Shown here: in pieces, positions 34,192 through 43,146 of the stretch | Layout: the number at the start of each line of letters is the position of its first letter | How positions within the stretch are numbered: the first letter of the stretch is position 1 | DNA from: an uncultured Clostridium sp. | GTDB taxonomy: Bacteria > Bacillota > Clostridia > Lachnospirales > Lachnospiraceae | DNA length: 55,799 nucleotides | Assembly: GCA_938036545.1 (NCBI GenBank) | Contig: CALHQJ010000066.1 | Span: 1-55,799 of the forward strand | Direction: 5' to 3' | Translations under genes and position numbers: made by a program | Notes under the pieces: generated by a model | Databases searched by the model: none | Told to the model about the DNA's origin: nothing | What the model saw: only the letters and a program-made list of their open reading frames with translations

Positions 34192-34433
34192 AAACTTTCT
34201 CCCCAATACGTTCATAAGATTAGTGAAAGGATATTCTGTCTGTAAACTTTCAATCGGCAGAAACGGCTTATTTCGTGCATTGAAACCCTATTTTAGAATT
34301 ATCTGATTTTAATCATAATACTTTGCCTTTGCAAAGTAAATAATCTTCATTATTTTGTAATATAGAATTATTCCCATATCTTTTAGAAAAATATGCATTT
34401 TGTCAATGTTTCGTCATATTTTCTTAACTTTTC
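34192..34433. other. AT-rich intergenic region upstream of LysR gene
   Basis: No coding or RNA feature can be supported. It must contain the LysR promoter on the minus strand. A repeat remnant begins at its right edge. Confidence 0.4.
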
Positions 34434-34477
34434 AGCAGCCGTAAGCGGGCAAGAAGATACAAACCTGAACTTGTTAC
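34434..34477. repeat. Truncated MITE fragment beside the PHP gene stop
   Basis: gtaagcgggcaagaagatacaa and the end cctgaacttgttac resemble the window-start copy at 36-70. The left hairpin arm is missing. Possible flanks are ACTTTTC (34427-34433) and ACTTTTTC (34478-34485), a duplication with one indel. It lies about 14 bp beyond the PHP gene stop. Confidence 0.5.
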
Positions 34478-34490
34478 ACTTTTTCAAACT

Positions 34491-35207
34491 TTACCTGCTT
34501 CTCAAGGCGTCCAATACGCCTGCCACACTTTTTTCCCGCACCTGTATGGTCAGTTCCGGCTCATTAATATGCTCCAGATAATGAGCGTCAGAATTGCTGA
34601 TAATCCGGCAATTCTCTAAATAAGGATTTTCTCTTCTGAGCTTGTGAAGATTTTTTAAATTTTTTACCTCTGCCGTAGCAAATTTGCTGTCCGGCGGTAC
34701 AAATCCCAGGTTGGCAATCAGGCTGTTGGCGCTTTTATCAATATGGGCCGGAAACATGACTCCCCCATAGGAGCAGACCAAATCCCATAATCTGTCAAAA
34801 GAAATATCCACACTATTAATCAGAAGATTTTTCTCCTCTGACTCCACTTGATCATGCTGATTATAAATCTGCTGCTTTCCGAAAATCTCTGCCTTATTTG
34901 GAAATTTCATTAACCGCTCATAAACATATCCGTCAAAATTAAGGGCTGCTTCTAAAGTTGGAAACAGGCAGACGGCGTGAACCTCTTCGGAAGTAGTAAT
35001 CTCCATCCCAGGAATCGCCAGTACACCGTATTCTTTTGCTGCAGCCATCAGAGCCGGACAGTTGCGGCAGGCATTGTGATCCGTCAGCGCAATGACGTCC
35101 AGGCCTTTGACCGCAGCCATGCCCGCTATATTGGCAGGGGTCATGTCATCATCTCCGCATGGCGAAAGGCAGGAGTGAATGTGCAAATCATAGGTCAGGC
35201 TGATCAT
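34491..35207 (-). CDS. PHP-domain phosphoesterase of the sensory hydrogenase cluster
   Basis: A 238-residue metal-dependent hydrolase. PHP motifs are YDLHIHSCLSPCGDD at the start, VIALTDHNACRNCP, PGMEITTSEEVHAV and ISNSDAHYLEHI near the end. Family members are phosphoesterases such as nucleoside 3',5'-bisphosphate or histidinol-phosphate hydrolases; substrate here is unknown. It is the last gene of the five-gene operon 37719 to 34491 that carries the HydS-like protein, with GGAGG upstream. This gene set is recurrent in hydrogen-producing Clostridia and a regulatory role is inferred. Confidence 0.88.
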   Translation of the reverse strand: MISLTYDLHIHSCLSPCGDDDMTPANIAGMAAVKGLDVIALTDHNACRNCPALMAAAKEYGVLAIPGMEITTSEEVHAVCLFPTLEAALNFDGYVYERLMKFPNKAEIFGKQQIYNQHDQVESEEKNLLINSVDISFDRLWDLVCSYGGVMFPAHIDKSANSLIANLGFVPPDSKFATAEVKNLKNLHKLRRENPYLENCRIISNSDAHYLEHINEPELTIQVREKSVAGVLDALRSR

Positions 35208-35219
35208 ATCCGAACCTCC

Positions 35220-35561
35220 TTATTTCTCTGCTTTCATTGCCTGATAGACTGCCAGGGCCGTATCAAACACCGGCCCCTCCGTTTCTAATACGGTAATTCC
35301 CTGAATCCGGGCTTTCTTAAGTCCATTCTCATCCATATGAAACCCTTCTGCTAAAATCACACAGGCTGCGTCTGCCAGGGAAGCTACTGCCAGGGTATTT
35401 AGATTTGCCATTACCGTAACCCAGGCGCATCCCGCCGGAGCCTTGCCCATGGCAACACTTAATAAATCGCAGCAGAATACGGTTTCAATCTCCCTGTCCA
35501 TGTTATCGCCTGGATTTACCACCCTGGCTATTTGCTTTTCCGCTAAATTTTGTACTGTCAT
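35220..35561 (-). CDS. DRTGG-like domain protein, second copy
   Basis: A 113-residue protein resembling the DRTGG fold: DLLSVAMGKAPAGCAWVTVMANLNTLAVASLADAACVILAEGF, then KARIQGITVLETEGPVFDTA. It has no membrane segment. It is paired with the similar protein at 37372-37719 in the same operon, on either side of the ATPase and HydS-like genes. DRTGG domains are regulatory and probably ligand-binding. Which signal it senses is unknown. Confidence 0.78.
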   Translation of the reverse strand: MTVQNLAEKQIARVVNPGDNMDREIETVFCCDLLSVAMGKAPAGCAWVTVMANLNTLAVASLADAACVILAEGFHMDENGLKKARIQGITVLETEGPVFDTALAVYQAMKAEK

Positions 35562-36950
35562 TTATTCGTTATCCTCCCGATTATCCAGCACTGCCATTTC
35601 CTCTGAAATGCGCTGGATGTAATCTTTTAACAAATTCACTGTCTCCTCCCCGCTGCGGCCTGTATCTGCCAAATCTCCTGCCAGAACCGATACTTCCTCT
35701 GACAGTTTATGGAGATTTTCCCTTAAATTGTAAACGCAGTCCGTCTCTGTAGCTTCGCCCCGTACAATGTCCTCTGCCAGAGCCTTGCAGGTAGGCGCTC
35801 CGCAGGAACCGCAGTCCAGGCCAGGCAGTTTTTTGCACAGCCTTTCTACCTGATTGAGCCTGGAAAAGCTTTCCATAATATTGTTTCCCAGACGGAATAC
35901 CGGCTCATACTGAACCCCTGTTGTCCATGGAATTACCGGTTCTGTTTCCTCCTCCACATGGCTTCTGGCTACCGGCATGTATTTCCTCAGCTGTTTCAGT
36001 TTTACCTCTGCCACATAAGGATTTTCTACGTTTAAAACCCCTCCCACGCAGCCGCCGGGGCAAGCGCTTAATTCCACAAAACGCAGATTGTTAAACTTTT
36101 GATCCTCCAAATCCTCCAGAACCCGAATTACATTTTCAATCCCATCTGCTGCCAGATAATTTTCTGTAAACAATCCGCTGGCTTCTCCGCCGGATCTTCC
36201 CCAGCTGATTCCGATTTTGCCTGCTGTACCAATTTCCAGATAATCGTCCTTTACTGCCTTCATTCTGGAAAGCAGCTGGGGATATACATCTTTAATTGCC
36301 AAAACACAGTCTACCTCGCTTTTTTCCGTTCCCAAAGGCGCTTTTACATAAGTCACCTTGGAGGGGCACGGAGAAATAAATACGATTCCGATTTTCTCCC
36401 TCGGGAGTCCTGTCATTTTCAACGCCCTTTTAACTGCCAGGGACGCCGCTACCTCTACCGGCGGATTTAAAGGCAGCATATGCGGGATCAGATTTGGAAA
36501 CCTGACCCGAATCAAACGCACAATAGACGGACAGGCCGTGCTGATTAGAGGGAGCTTTTCCTCATGGGACGATATGTACTCTCTCGTAGCCTCGCTGACC
36601 ATTTCTGCTGCTGCGCTGACTTCAAATACATCATTAAATCCCATTAACAGCAAGGCATTCAGCACAATATTTACGTCATCTAAATTGTTAAACTGACTGT
36701 ACAGCGCCGGAGCCGGAAGGGCCACGGTATATTCATATTTTTTCAGGACGTCCAGCCTGTCATAAACCGCACGCTTTGCGTGATAGGGACAGACCCTGAT
36801 ACATTCGCCGCAGTCAATGCAGAATTTGCTGTTAATCCTGGCTTTTCCTCCCCGTACCCTGATGGCCTCAGTCGGACACCGCTTAATACAGTTAATGCAG
36901 CCCTTGCATAGTTCTGCATCCAGGCGTACAGAATGGTAAAATTTATCCAT
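35562..36950 (-). CDS. HydS-like putative sensory [FeFe] hydrogenase
   Basis: A 462-residue iron-sulfur protein. Two 4Fe-4S motifs are at the N-terminus (CKGCINCIKRCP, CIDCGECIRVCP). An H-cluster-like core has L1 ISTACPSIVRL, L2 FISPCPSKVTYV and L3 ELSACPGGCVGGVLN. A C-terminal 4Fe-4S domain (CGSCGAPTCKALAEDI, about 385) and a coiled-coil-like tail follow. The proton-relay Cys expected before the cluster Cys in L1 is Ala, as in sensory hydrogenases. There is no PAS domain, so the output must go through partner proteins, plausibly the adjacent RsbW-like ATPase. Start and stop touch both neighbours. Confidence 0.88.
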   Translation of the reverse strand: MDKFYHSVRLDAELCKGCINCIKRCPTEAIRVRGGKARINSKFCIDCGECIRVCPYHAKRAVYDRLDVLKKYEYTVALPAPALYSQFNNLDDVNIVLNALLLMGFNDVFEVSAAAEMVSEATREYISSHEEKLPLISTACPSIVRLIRVRFPNLIPHMLPLNPPVEVAASLAVKRALKMTGLPREKIGIVFISPCPSKVTYVKAPLGTEKSEVDCVLAIKDVYPQLLSRMKAVKDDYLEIGTAGKIGISWGRSGGEASGLFTENYLAADGIENVIRVLEDLEDQKFNNLRFVELSACPGGCVGGVLNVENPYVAEVKLKQLRKYMPVARSHVEEETEPVIPWTTGVQYEPVFRLGNNIMESFSRLNQVERLCKKLPGLDCGSCGAPTCKALAEDIVRGEATETDCVYNLRENLHKLSEEVSVLAGDLADTGRSGEETVNLLKDYIQRISEEMAVLDNREDNE

Positions 36951-37372
36951 TATATCATCACCACCATTGTAATCTTGGTTCCTTCTCCGATTCTGGTATC
37001 TATTTCCATGGTATCGGTATATTTTTTCATATTGGGAAGTCCCATTCCGGCTCCAAATCCCAGCGAACGGACTTCGTCAGGAGCCGTCGAATAGCCTGCC
37101 TGCATGGCTAGATCCACATCAGGAATACCAGGCCCCACATCATCTAAAATCATGCGGATTTTTTTCGGAGTAATCTCTACGGTAATTGCTCCTCCATTTG
37201 CATGAATTACCATATTGATTTCTCCTTCATACATGGCAATCGCCACTTTTCTCACTACCTCAGGACTGACTCCCAGCTGTTTCAGTTTCTTTTTCACATC
37301 GCTGCTGGCTTCTCCTGCCCGTGTAAAATCATCTCCTGAGATCTCATAATTCAGAACAATCGCTTCTTCCAT
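36950..37372 (-). CDS. RsbW/SpoIIAB-like ATPase of the sensory hydrogenase cluster
   Basis: A 140-residue single HATPase_c domain. The N-box is EGEINMVIHANGG, the G1 box DDVGPGIPD and the G2 box GFGAGMGLPNMKKY. Anti-sigma kinases of this fold phosphorylate or bind partner proteins. It shares single bases with both neighbours (36950 and 37372), so it is tightly coupled to the HydS-like gene. It may relay an H2 or redox signal to transcription; inference. Confidence 0.87.
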   Translation of the reverse strand: MEEAIVLNYEISGDDFTRAGEASSDVKKKLKQLGVSPEVVRKVAIAMYEGEINMVIHANGGAITVEITPKKIRMILDDVGPGIPDVDLAMQAGYSTAPDEVRSLGFGAGMGLPNMKKYTDTMEIDTRIGEGTKITMVVMI

Positions 37373-37719
37373 CAGATTGCACCTCCTCCCAGGCCTGCTT
37401 TATACAGCATACCGCAGGCGGAAAACATCCTGTGGCCTGTCGCCAGTACTACCAGTCCGCTTTCATCTGCTAATTGAAGAATGGTTTCATCCGGCTTTTT
37501 TCCTCTGACAAAAATAATACATACAATATCCAGCATTTCCGCAGTCCGGATCACCTGCGGGTTGCAGAGACCTGTAAGCAGAATGGAATGATCTTTGGAA
37601 AATGCCAGCACGTCGCTCATCATATCTGATCCGCAGGCGCTTCTCACTTCCTGGTCAAGCCGTTCCTTCCCCACCAGAACTCTTGCTCCTAATGTCTCCA
37701 TGGCATCTCTTACTGTCAT
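37372..37719 (-). CDS. DRTGG-domain protein, first gene of the sensory hydrogenase operon
   Basis: A 115-residue protein beginning MTVRDAMETLGARVLVG. It has the DRTGG-like body ACGSDMMSDVLAFSKDHSILLTGLCNPQVIRTAEMLDIVCIIFVRGK and a Gly-rich end. The start is set at ATG 37719: the GAGGGG site is 7 nt away, whereas the upstream TTG at 37725 is only one or two bases from it. It is divergent from the hydCEDBA-like operon across 199 bp. Confidence 0.82.
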   Translation of the reverse strand: MTVRDAMETLGARVLVGKERLDQEVRSACGSDMMSDVLAFSKDHSILLTGLCNPQVIRTAEMLDIVCIIFVRGKKPDETILQLADESGLVVLATGHRMFSACGMLYKAGLGGGAI

Positions 37720-37918
37720 ATCCAATCCCCTCTTTCATATATTTATAGTGTTGTAAACTTCCACACCAAGAATACCATTCTTTTTATTAATTATCAACAA
37801 ATATTAATTTCGTGCATTTTGCTATTTTTAGAATTTTTGTAGATTTTTCATCAACCCTGTGCTAAAATATACCCTATAATGTCCAATAGATTATAGACTT
37901 GAATAAGGAGGTTACATA

Positions 37919-38413
37919 ATGGCTTGCACAAAAACTACTGTCCCATTTTCCGGGACAAAAGAGCAGGAGGCAGCGTTAAAAGAAACCATTGCCCAGCTCA
38001 AAGACACTCCAGGCTCCCTTATGCCGATTATGCAGAAGGCCCAGGAAATCTACGGCTATCTTCCTATCGAAGTACAGACTATGATTTCTGATGAAACAGG
38101 GATTCCGTTGGAAAAAGTATACGGTGTGTCTACCTTCTACGCTCAGTTTGCTTTACAGCCCAAGGGCAAATATAAAATTTCCGTCTGTCTTGGAACTGCA
38201 TGCTACGTAAAAGGTTCCGGCAACATTTTCAGCAAACTGGAAGAGCTTCTGGGAATTACCAACGGCGAGTGCACTCCTGACGGCAAATTTTCACTGGATT
38301 CCTGCCGCTGCGTCGGCGCATGCGGACTGGCTCCCGTTATGATGATTAACGACGAGGTTTACGGCCGCCTGGTTCCCGATGATATTCCAGGTATTTTAGC
38401 AAAATATAATTAA
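37919..38413 (+). CDS. hydC: NuoE-like subunit of bifurcating hydrogenase (HydC)
   Basis: A 164-residue thioredoxin-fold 2Fe-2S protein. The four Cys are in CLGTACYVKG and CRCVGACGLAPV. It carries electrons in the HydABC complex, which oxidises NADH and ferredoxin together to make H2. AAGGAGG lies before the ATG. It is first in the catalytic operon and divergent from the sensory operon. A TATAAT at about 37876 is a likely -10 element. Confidence 0.93.
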   Translation: MACTKTTVPFSGTKEQEAALKETIAQLKDTPGSLMPIMQKAQEIYGYLPIEVQTMISDETGIPLEKVYGVSTFYAQFALQPKGKYKISVCLGTACYVKGSGNIFSKLEELLGITNGECTPDGKFSLDSCRCVGACGLAPVMMINDEVYGRLVPDDIPGILAKYN

Positions 38414-38417
38414 GCCT

Positions 38418-38975
38418 ATGATGACAGAAATTTCCTTAAATGTTCTGGATGTTTCCGAAAACTCCACCAGAGCCGGAGCAACCCTGGTCGCCATTACCAT
38501 TGAGGCCCAGACTGCAGCTGATACTCTTACCATTACAATCGAAGATAATGGCTGCGGCATGAGCCCTGAACAGGCAGCCAGCGTGACAGACCCTTTTTTT
38601 ACAACCCGAACTACTCGAAAAGTCGGTCTTGGGATTCCTTTTTTCAAATATGCTGCGGAAAGCACTGGGGGAAGCTTTTCCATTCAGTCGGCTCTTGGAA
38701 AAGGGACTACAGTCACAGCAGTTTTCGGCCTGTCCCATATTGATCGAATGCCCTTAGGAGATATATCCGGCACCATCCACACCCTGATTGTCTACCATCC
38801 GGATACGGATTTTGTTTATACCTATCAATATGACGCAGAATCTTTTACCCTGGACACCAGACAGCTTCGGGAAATTCTGGGAGACGTTCCCTTTGATACC
38901 CCCGAAGTGTCCCAATACATTATGGAATATCTGACAGAAAATAGACAGGAAGTTGACGGTGGAAATTTAATTTAA
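38418..38975 (+). CDS. HATPase-domain protein within the hyd operon
   Basis: A 185-residue protein whose first 110 residues form a histidine-kinase-like ATPase fold (NVLDVSENSTRAGA, IEDNGCGMSPEQ, KVGLGIPFFKYAAES, GKGTTVTAVF), followed by about 75 residues of unknown fold. It has no His-phosphotransfer domain. It starts 4 bp after hydC without a clear ribosome site, so translation is probably coupled. A similar gene sits at this position in the Acetobacterium hyd operon as I recall it. Its role is unknown; regulation of or assembly with the hydrogenase is inferred. Confidence 0.85.
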   Translation: MMTEISLNVLDVSENSTRAGATLVAITIEAQTAADTLTITIEDNGCGMSPEQAASVTDPFFTTRTTRKVGLGIPFFKYAAESTGGSFSIQSALGKGTTVTAVFGLSHIDRMPLGDISGTIHTLIVYHPDTDFVYTYQYDAESFTLDTRQLREILGDVPFDTPEVSQYIMEYLTENRQEVDGGNLI

Positions 38976-39026
38976 CCGTCTGCAAATTGTTGCTGCCTAA
39001 CAGTAACCACAGATTGGAGGACTACT

Positions 39027-39404
39027 ATGAAAAGCCTTGCTGAATTAAAAGCTATCCGCGACAGGGTTCAGGGTCAGGTAAGCATGCGCGCTGAAGACCA
39101 CAACCACATCCGCGTTGTAGTTGGTATGGCAACCTGCGGCATTGCCAGCGGAGCCAGACCCGTTTTAACCACTCTTGCCAATGCAGTTCAGGAAAAAGGC
39201 CTGACTGACAAGGTTGCCGTTACCCAGACCGGATGTATCGGCCTGTGCCAGTATGAACCTATTGTAGAAGTAATGGAACCTGGCAAAGATAAAATTACCT
39301 ACATCAAAATGAATCCTGACAAGGCCCTGGAGGTAGTGGAGCGCCACTTAATCGGCGGCCATGTAATCGAGGATTACACCTTAAATAAAGCTGACATTAA
39401 ATAA
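39027..39404 (+). CDS. Thioredoxin-like 2Fe-2S ferredoxin of the hyd operon
   Basis: A 125-residue protein with the Cys set of 2Fe-2S thioredoxin-like ferredoxins (GMATCGIASGA and QTGCIGLCQYEP). It is similar to the N-terminal domain of the adjacent HydB. It starts behind GGAGG and ends 14 bp before hydB. It may be an electron carrier or an assembly partner of the bifurcating hydrogenase. Confidence 0.88.
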   Translation: MKSLAELKAIRDRVQGQVSMRAEDHNHIRVVVGMATCGIASGARPVLTTLANAVQEKGLTDKVAVTQTGCIGLCQYEPIVEVMEPGKDKITYIKMNPDKALEVVERHLIGGHVIEDYTLNKADIK

Positions 39405-39418
39405 AAGGAGGAAGCAGA

Positions 39419-41209
39419 ATGTATCGTTCACACGTTTTAGTCTGCGGCGGCACGGGATGTACTTCCTCTGGCAGCCAGCAGATTATGGAGGCTTTAAAAT
39501 CTGAAATTGGGAAAAATGGCCTGGCCGACGAAGTTGCCGTAGTCCAGACCGGATGCCACGGCCTCTGCGCCTTAGGCCCGATTATGATTATCTATCCGGA
39601 CGCTACTTTCTATTCTATGGTTAAAGTAGAAGATATTCCGGAAATCGTTTCTGAACACCTGTTAAAAGGACGTGTTGTTACCCGTCTTTTATATAAGGAA
39701 ACCGTTACTCCTGCCGGAAAGATCAAATCTCTGGCTGATACGGACTTCTATAAAAAACAGCATCGTATCGCCCTGCGTAACTGCGGTATCATTAACCCAG
39801 AAGTCATTGACGAGTATATCGGTACTGGCGGCTACGAAGCTTTAGGTAAAGTTTTAACAGAAATGACTCCTGACGAGGTAATTCAGCTTCTGTTAGACAG
39901 CGGCTTAAGAGGCCGTGGCGGCGCTGGATTCCCTACTGGATTAAAATGGAAATTAGCCCGTCAAAATGATGCAGATCAGAAATATGTCTGCTGTAACGCC
40001 GACGAAGGCGACCCAGGAGCATTTATGGACCGTTCTGTATTAGAGGGTGACCCTCATGCAGTATTGGAAGCTATGGCCATTGCCGGCTATGCCATCGGCG
40101 CAAACCAGGGTTATATTTACGTCCGCGCAGAGTACCCGATCGCCGTTGAGCGTCTTCGTATTGCAATCGGCCAGGCCCGTGAATACGGATTGTTAGGCAA
40201 AAATATTTTCGATTCCGGATTTGATTTTGATATTGACTTACGTCTGGGCGCTGGAGCTTTTGTCTGCGGTGAAGAGACTGCTCTTATGACCTCTATTGAA
40301 GGCAAACGAGGCGAACCAAGGCCCCGTCCTCCATTCCCTGCACAGAAAGGTCTGTTCGGCAAACCTTCTATTTTAAATAATGTAGAAACTTATGCAAACA
40401 TTCCTCAGATTATTTTAAACGGACCAGAATGGTTTGCTTCTATGGGAACAGAAAAGTCCAAGGGTACCAAAGTATTTGCTCTTGGCGGCAAGATTCATAA
40501 TACCGGCTTAGTAGAGATTCCTATGGGAACGACTCTTCGTGAAGTTATTGAGGAAATCGGCGGCGGAATTCCAGGCGGCAAGAAATTTAAGGCAGCTCAG
40601 ACCGGCGGTCCTTCCGGCGGCTGTATCCCTTATGAGCATTTTGATATTCCTATCGACTATGACAATCTGATCTCCATTGGTTCCATGATGGGTTCCGGCG
40701 GCCTTATTGTTATGGACGAAGACGACTGTATGGTAGACATTGCCAAATTCTTCCTGGAATTTACCGTTGAAGAATCCTGCGGCAAATGTACCCCATGCCG
40801 TATCGGTACCAAGCGTATGCTGGAAATCTTAGACAAGATTACCAAAGGTACTGCTACTATGGAAGATTTGGATAAGCTGGAAGAACTGTGTTATTACGTA
40901 AAAGAGAATGCGCTGTGCGGACTTGGACAGACTGCTCCAAATCCGGTTCTTTCCACCCTGCGCTATTTCCGTGATGAGTATGAAGCTCATATTAAAGAAA
41001 AACGCTGTCCTGCAGGCGTATGTAAAGCGCTTCTGTCCTACCACATTGACAGAGACAAATGTAAGGGATGTACCCTGTGCGCCCGTAACTGTCCTGCAGA
41101 CGCAATTATCGGTTCTGTTAAAAATCCACACTTCATTGATACTGACAAGTGTATCAAGTGCGGTACCTGTATCGAGAAGTGTAAATTCGGCGCAATCTAT
41201 AAGAAATAA
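39419..41209 (+). CDS. hydB: NuoF-like subunit of bifurcating hydrogenase (HydB)
   Basis: A 596-residue flavoprotein. In order: an N-terminal 2Fe-2S thioredoxin domain (CGGTGCTSSG, QTGCHGLCALGP); the FMN-binding loop GLRGRGGAGFPTG (about 163); the NADH-binding region GAGAFVCGEETAL; the 4Fe-4S motif SCGKCTPCRIGTKRM (about 455); and a C-terminal 2x4Fe-4S ferredoxin domain (CKGCTLCARNCP, CIKCGTCIEKC). It is the NADH-oxidising and bifurcating module of HydABC. Length and domain order are normal for trimeric hydrogenases. Confidence 0.96.
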   Translation: MYRSHVLVCGGTGCTSSGSQQIMEALKSEIGKNGLADEVAVVQTGCHGLCALGPIMIIYPDATFYSMVKVEDIPEIVSEHLLKGRVVTRLLYKETVTPAGKIKSLADTDFYKKQHRIALRNCGIINPEVIDEYIGTGGYEALGKVLTEMTPDEVIQLLLDSGLRGRGGAGFPTGLKWKLARQNDADQKYVCCNADEGDPGAFMDRSVLEGDPHAVLEAMAIAGYAIGANQGYIYVRAEYPIAVERLRIAIGQAREYGLLGKNIFDSGFDFDIDLRLGAGAFVCGEETALMTSIEGKRGEPRPRPPFPAQKGLFGKPSILNNVETYANIPQIILNGPEWFASMGTEKSKGTKVFALGGKIHNTGLVEIPMGTTLREVIEEIGGGIPGGKKFKAAQTGGPSGGCIPYEHFDIPIDYDNLISIGSMMGSGGLIVMDEDDCMVDIAKFFLEFTVEESCGKCTPCRIGTKRMLEILDKITKGTATMEDLDKLEELCYYVKENALCGLGQTAPNPVLSTLRYFRDEYEAHIKEKRCPAGVCKALLSYHIDRDKCKGCTLCARNCPADAIIGSVKNPHFIDTDKCIKCGTCIEKCKFGAIYKK

Positions 41210-41224
41210 GGGAGGAAAGAACAT

Positions 41225-42973
41225 ATGGAGAACGTTACGCTTAAAATCAACGGCATTGAAGTCACTGCTCCAAAGGGTTCCACCATCCTGGAAGCAGCCA
41301 GACTTGCCAACATTGAGATTCCTACCCTGTGTTTCTTAAAGGAAATCAATGAAATCGGCGCATGCCGTGTCTGTGTTGTAGAAGTAAAAGGAGCCCGCTC
41401 TTTAGTGGCTTCCTGTGTATATCCGGTAAATGAGGGAATGGAAGTCTGGACCAATACTCCGAAAGTACTGGAATCCAGAAAGAAAACCGTACAGCTTCTG
41501 CTGTCCAACCATAACCGTTCCTGCCTGTCCTGCGTCCGCAGCGGTCACTGCGAACTTCAGGAGCTGGCGCACAATCTTGGAGTCGAAGACGAAGGTTATT
41601 ATGACGGCGCTGTGACACCGTCCTGTATTGATGATTCTGCTGCTCATATGATCCGCGATAACAGCAAGTGCGTACTGTGCCGCCGCTGTTCAGCAGTCTG
41701 CGAGCACGTTCAGGGAATCGGCGTGATTGGTCCGAATATGCGTGGATTTAATACCCATATCGGCTCTGCATTTGAAATGGGCTTAGGCGAGACCTCCTGC
41801 GTATCCTGTGGCCAGTGTATCGCTGTATGTCCTACTGGCGCTCTTACTGAAAAGAGCAATATTGACGACATCTTTGCTGCCATTGCAGATCCAACCAAGC
41901 ACGTAGTTGTTCAGACTGCTCCTGCTGTCCGTGCTGCCCTGGGTGAAGAATTTGGACTTCCCATTGGCACCAATGTAGAAGGCAAAATGGCGGCTGCACT
42001 CCGCCGCTTAGGCTTTAACAGGGTATTTGATACTGATTTTTCCGCTGACTTAACGATTATGGAAGAGGCACACGAATTCCTAGATCGCGTTCAAAACGGC
42101 GGAGTACTGCCTCTGATTACCTCCTGTTCACCAGGCTGGATTAAATACTGCGAGCACTACTTCCCTGATATGACCGAGAATCTTTCTTCCTGTAAATCTC
42201 CGCAGCAGATGTTTGGCGCTATTATCAAGTCCTATTATGCTGCGAAAGCCGACATTCCAGCAAAAGATATTGTATCAGTCAGTGTAATGCCCTGTACAGC
42301 CAAGAAATTTGAGATTGGACGCCCAGATGAAGCTGCTAACGGCGTACCGGATGTAGACTACACTATGACCACCAGAGAACTGGCCAGAATGATTAAAAAA
42401 GCTGGTATCCGGTTCTTAGATCTGCCAGATGAGAAATTTGACGATCCGTTGGGACGTTCTACCGGTGCAGCCGTAATCTTCGGCGCTACCGGAGGCGTTA
42501 TGGAAGCCGCCCTTCGTACTGCAGTAGAAACCTTAACCGGAGAAGAACTTCCATCTGTTGATTTTACTGAAGTCCGTGGTACAAAAGGCATCAAAGAAGC
42601 CACTTACCACGTTGCCGGCATGGACGTAAAGGTTGCAGTTGCTTCCGGCCTTGGCAATGCAAGAGAGTTGTTAAATAAAGTAAAATCCGGAGAAGCCAAT
42701 TATCACTTTATCGAGATTATGGGCTGCCCAGGCGGCTGTGTAAACGGCGGCGGACAGCCTCAGCAGCCTGGCCACGTACATAATACCGTAGATATTCCGG
42801 CTCTGCGTGCAAAGGTTCTCTATGACTGTGATAAAAACAATCCAGTCCGCAAGTCCCATGAGAATCCGGCTGTAAAAGAATTATATGCCAACTATTTAGG
42901 CCAGCCAGGCAGTCCTCTGGCTCACCATCTCCTGCATACTACCTATGTAAAGAGAGAAATTAATAAGCACTAG
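41225..42973 (+). CDS. hydA: [FeFe] hydrogenase catalytic subunit (HydA)
   Basis: A 582-residue catalytic subunit. The N-terminus has a 2Fe-2S domain (TLCFLKEINEIGACRVC), a His-Cys3 cluster (SCLSCVRSGHC) and 2x4Fe-4S (CVLCRRCSAVC, CVSCGQCIAVCP). The H-cluster domain has L1 LITSCSPGWIKY, L2 SVMPCTAKKFE and L3 IMGCPGGCVNGGGQP. It produces or consumes H2 at the bridging CN/CO iron centre. L1 reads TSCSP rather than TSCCP. It is last of the operon, followed by a terminator at 42993-43037. Maturation genes are not in this window. Confidence 0.97.
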   Translation: MENVTLKINGIEVTAPKGSTILEAARLANIEIPTLCFLKEINEIGACRVCVVEVKGARSLVASCVYPVNEGMEVWTNTPKVLESRKKTVQLLLSNHNRSCLSCVRSGHCELQELAHNLGVEDEGYYDGAVTPSCIDDSAAHMIRDNSKCVLCRRCSAVCEHVQGIGVIGPNMRGFNTHIGSAFEMGLGETSCVSCGQCIAVCPTGALTEKSNIDDIFAAIADPTKHVVVQTAPAVRAALGEEFGLPIGTNVEGKMAAALRRLGFNRVFDTDFSADLTIMEEAHEFLDRVQNGGVLPLITSCSPGWIKYCEHYFPDMTENLSSCKSPQQMFGAIIKSYYAAKADIPAKDIVSVSVMPCTAKKFEIGRPDEAANGVPDVDYTMTTRELARMIKKAGIRFLDLPDEKFDDPLGRSTGAAVIFGATGGVMEAALRTAVETLTGEELPSVDFTEVRGTKGIKEATYHVAGMDVKVAVASGLGNARELLNKVKSGEANYHFIEIMGCPGGCVNGGGQPQQPGHVHNTVDIPALRAKVLYDCDKNNPVRKSHENPAVKELYANYLGQPGSPLAHHLLHTTYVKREINKH

Positions 42974-42992
42974 CATAAAGGATAGGAGCATG

Positions 42993-43037
42993 AATCCGAA
43001 AGGAACCCTTTTTCTTCTGGGAATCCTTTCGGATTTT
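42993..43037 (+). terminator. Terminator of the catalytic hyd operon
   Basis: aatccgaaagga (42993-43004) pairs with tcctttcggatt (43024-43035), with additional pairing inside, followed by TTTT. Confidence 0.8.
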
Positions 43038-43052
43038 TGTATACTTTAATAA

Positions 43053-43066
43053 GCAGCAGTTCAGCC
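43053..43066. repeat. Solo copy of the MITE terminal word
   Basis: gcagttcagccat repeats the terminus seen at 8028, 14071 and 30784. No partner inverted repeat or flanking duplication is evident, so this is only a possible decayed remnant. Confidence 0.3.
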
Positions 43067-43146
43067 ATTCTTTTATGATGCTTTTTATGGTTTCCCTCTT
43101 GTCATCTAGTATCCAATACTATATAATAGAGCTAAGAGGTGACAAC

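Noticed and set aside
37726..37918. Rex-type redox operator in the divergent hydrogenase promoter
   Set aside because: AT-rich near-palindromes are present but none matches the Rex consensus well enough.
38985..39012. gcctaacagtaac before the 2Fe-2S protein gene as a possible MITE end
   Set aside because: Only a short chance match; no inverted partner and no flanking duplication.
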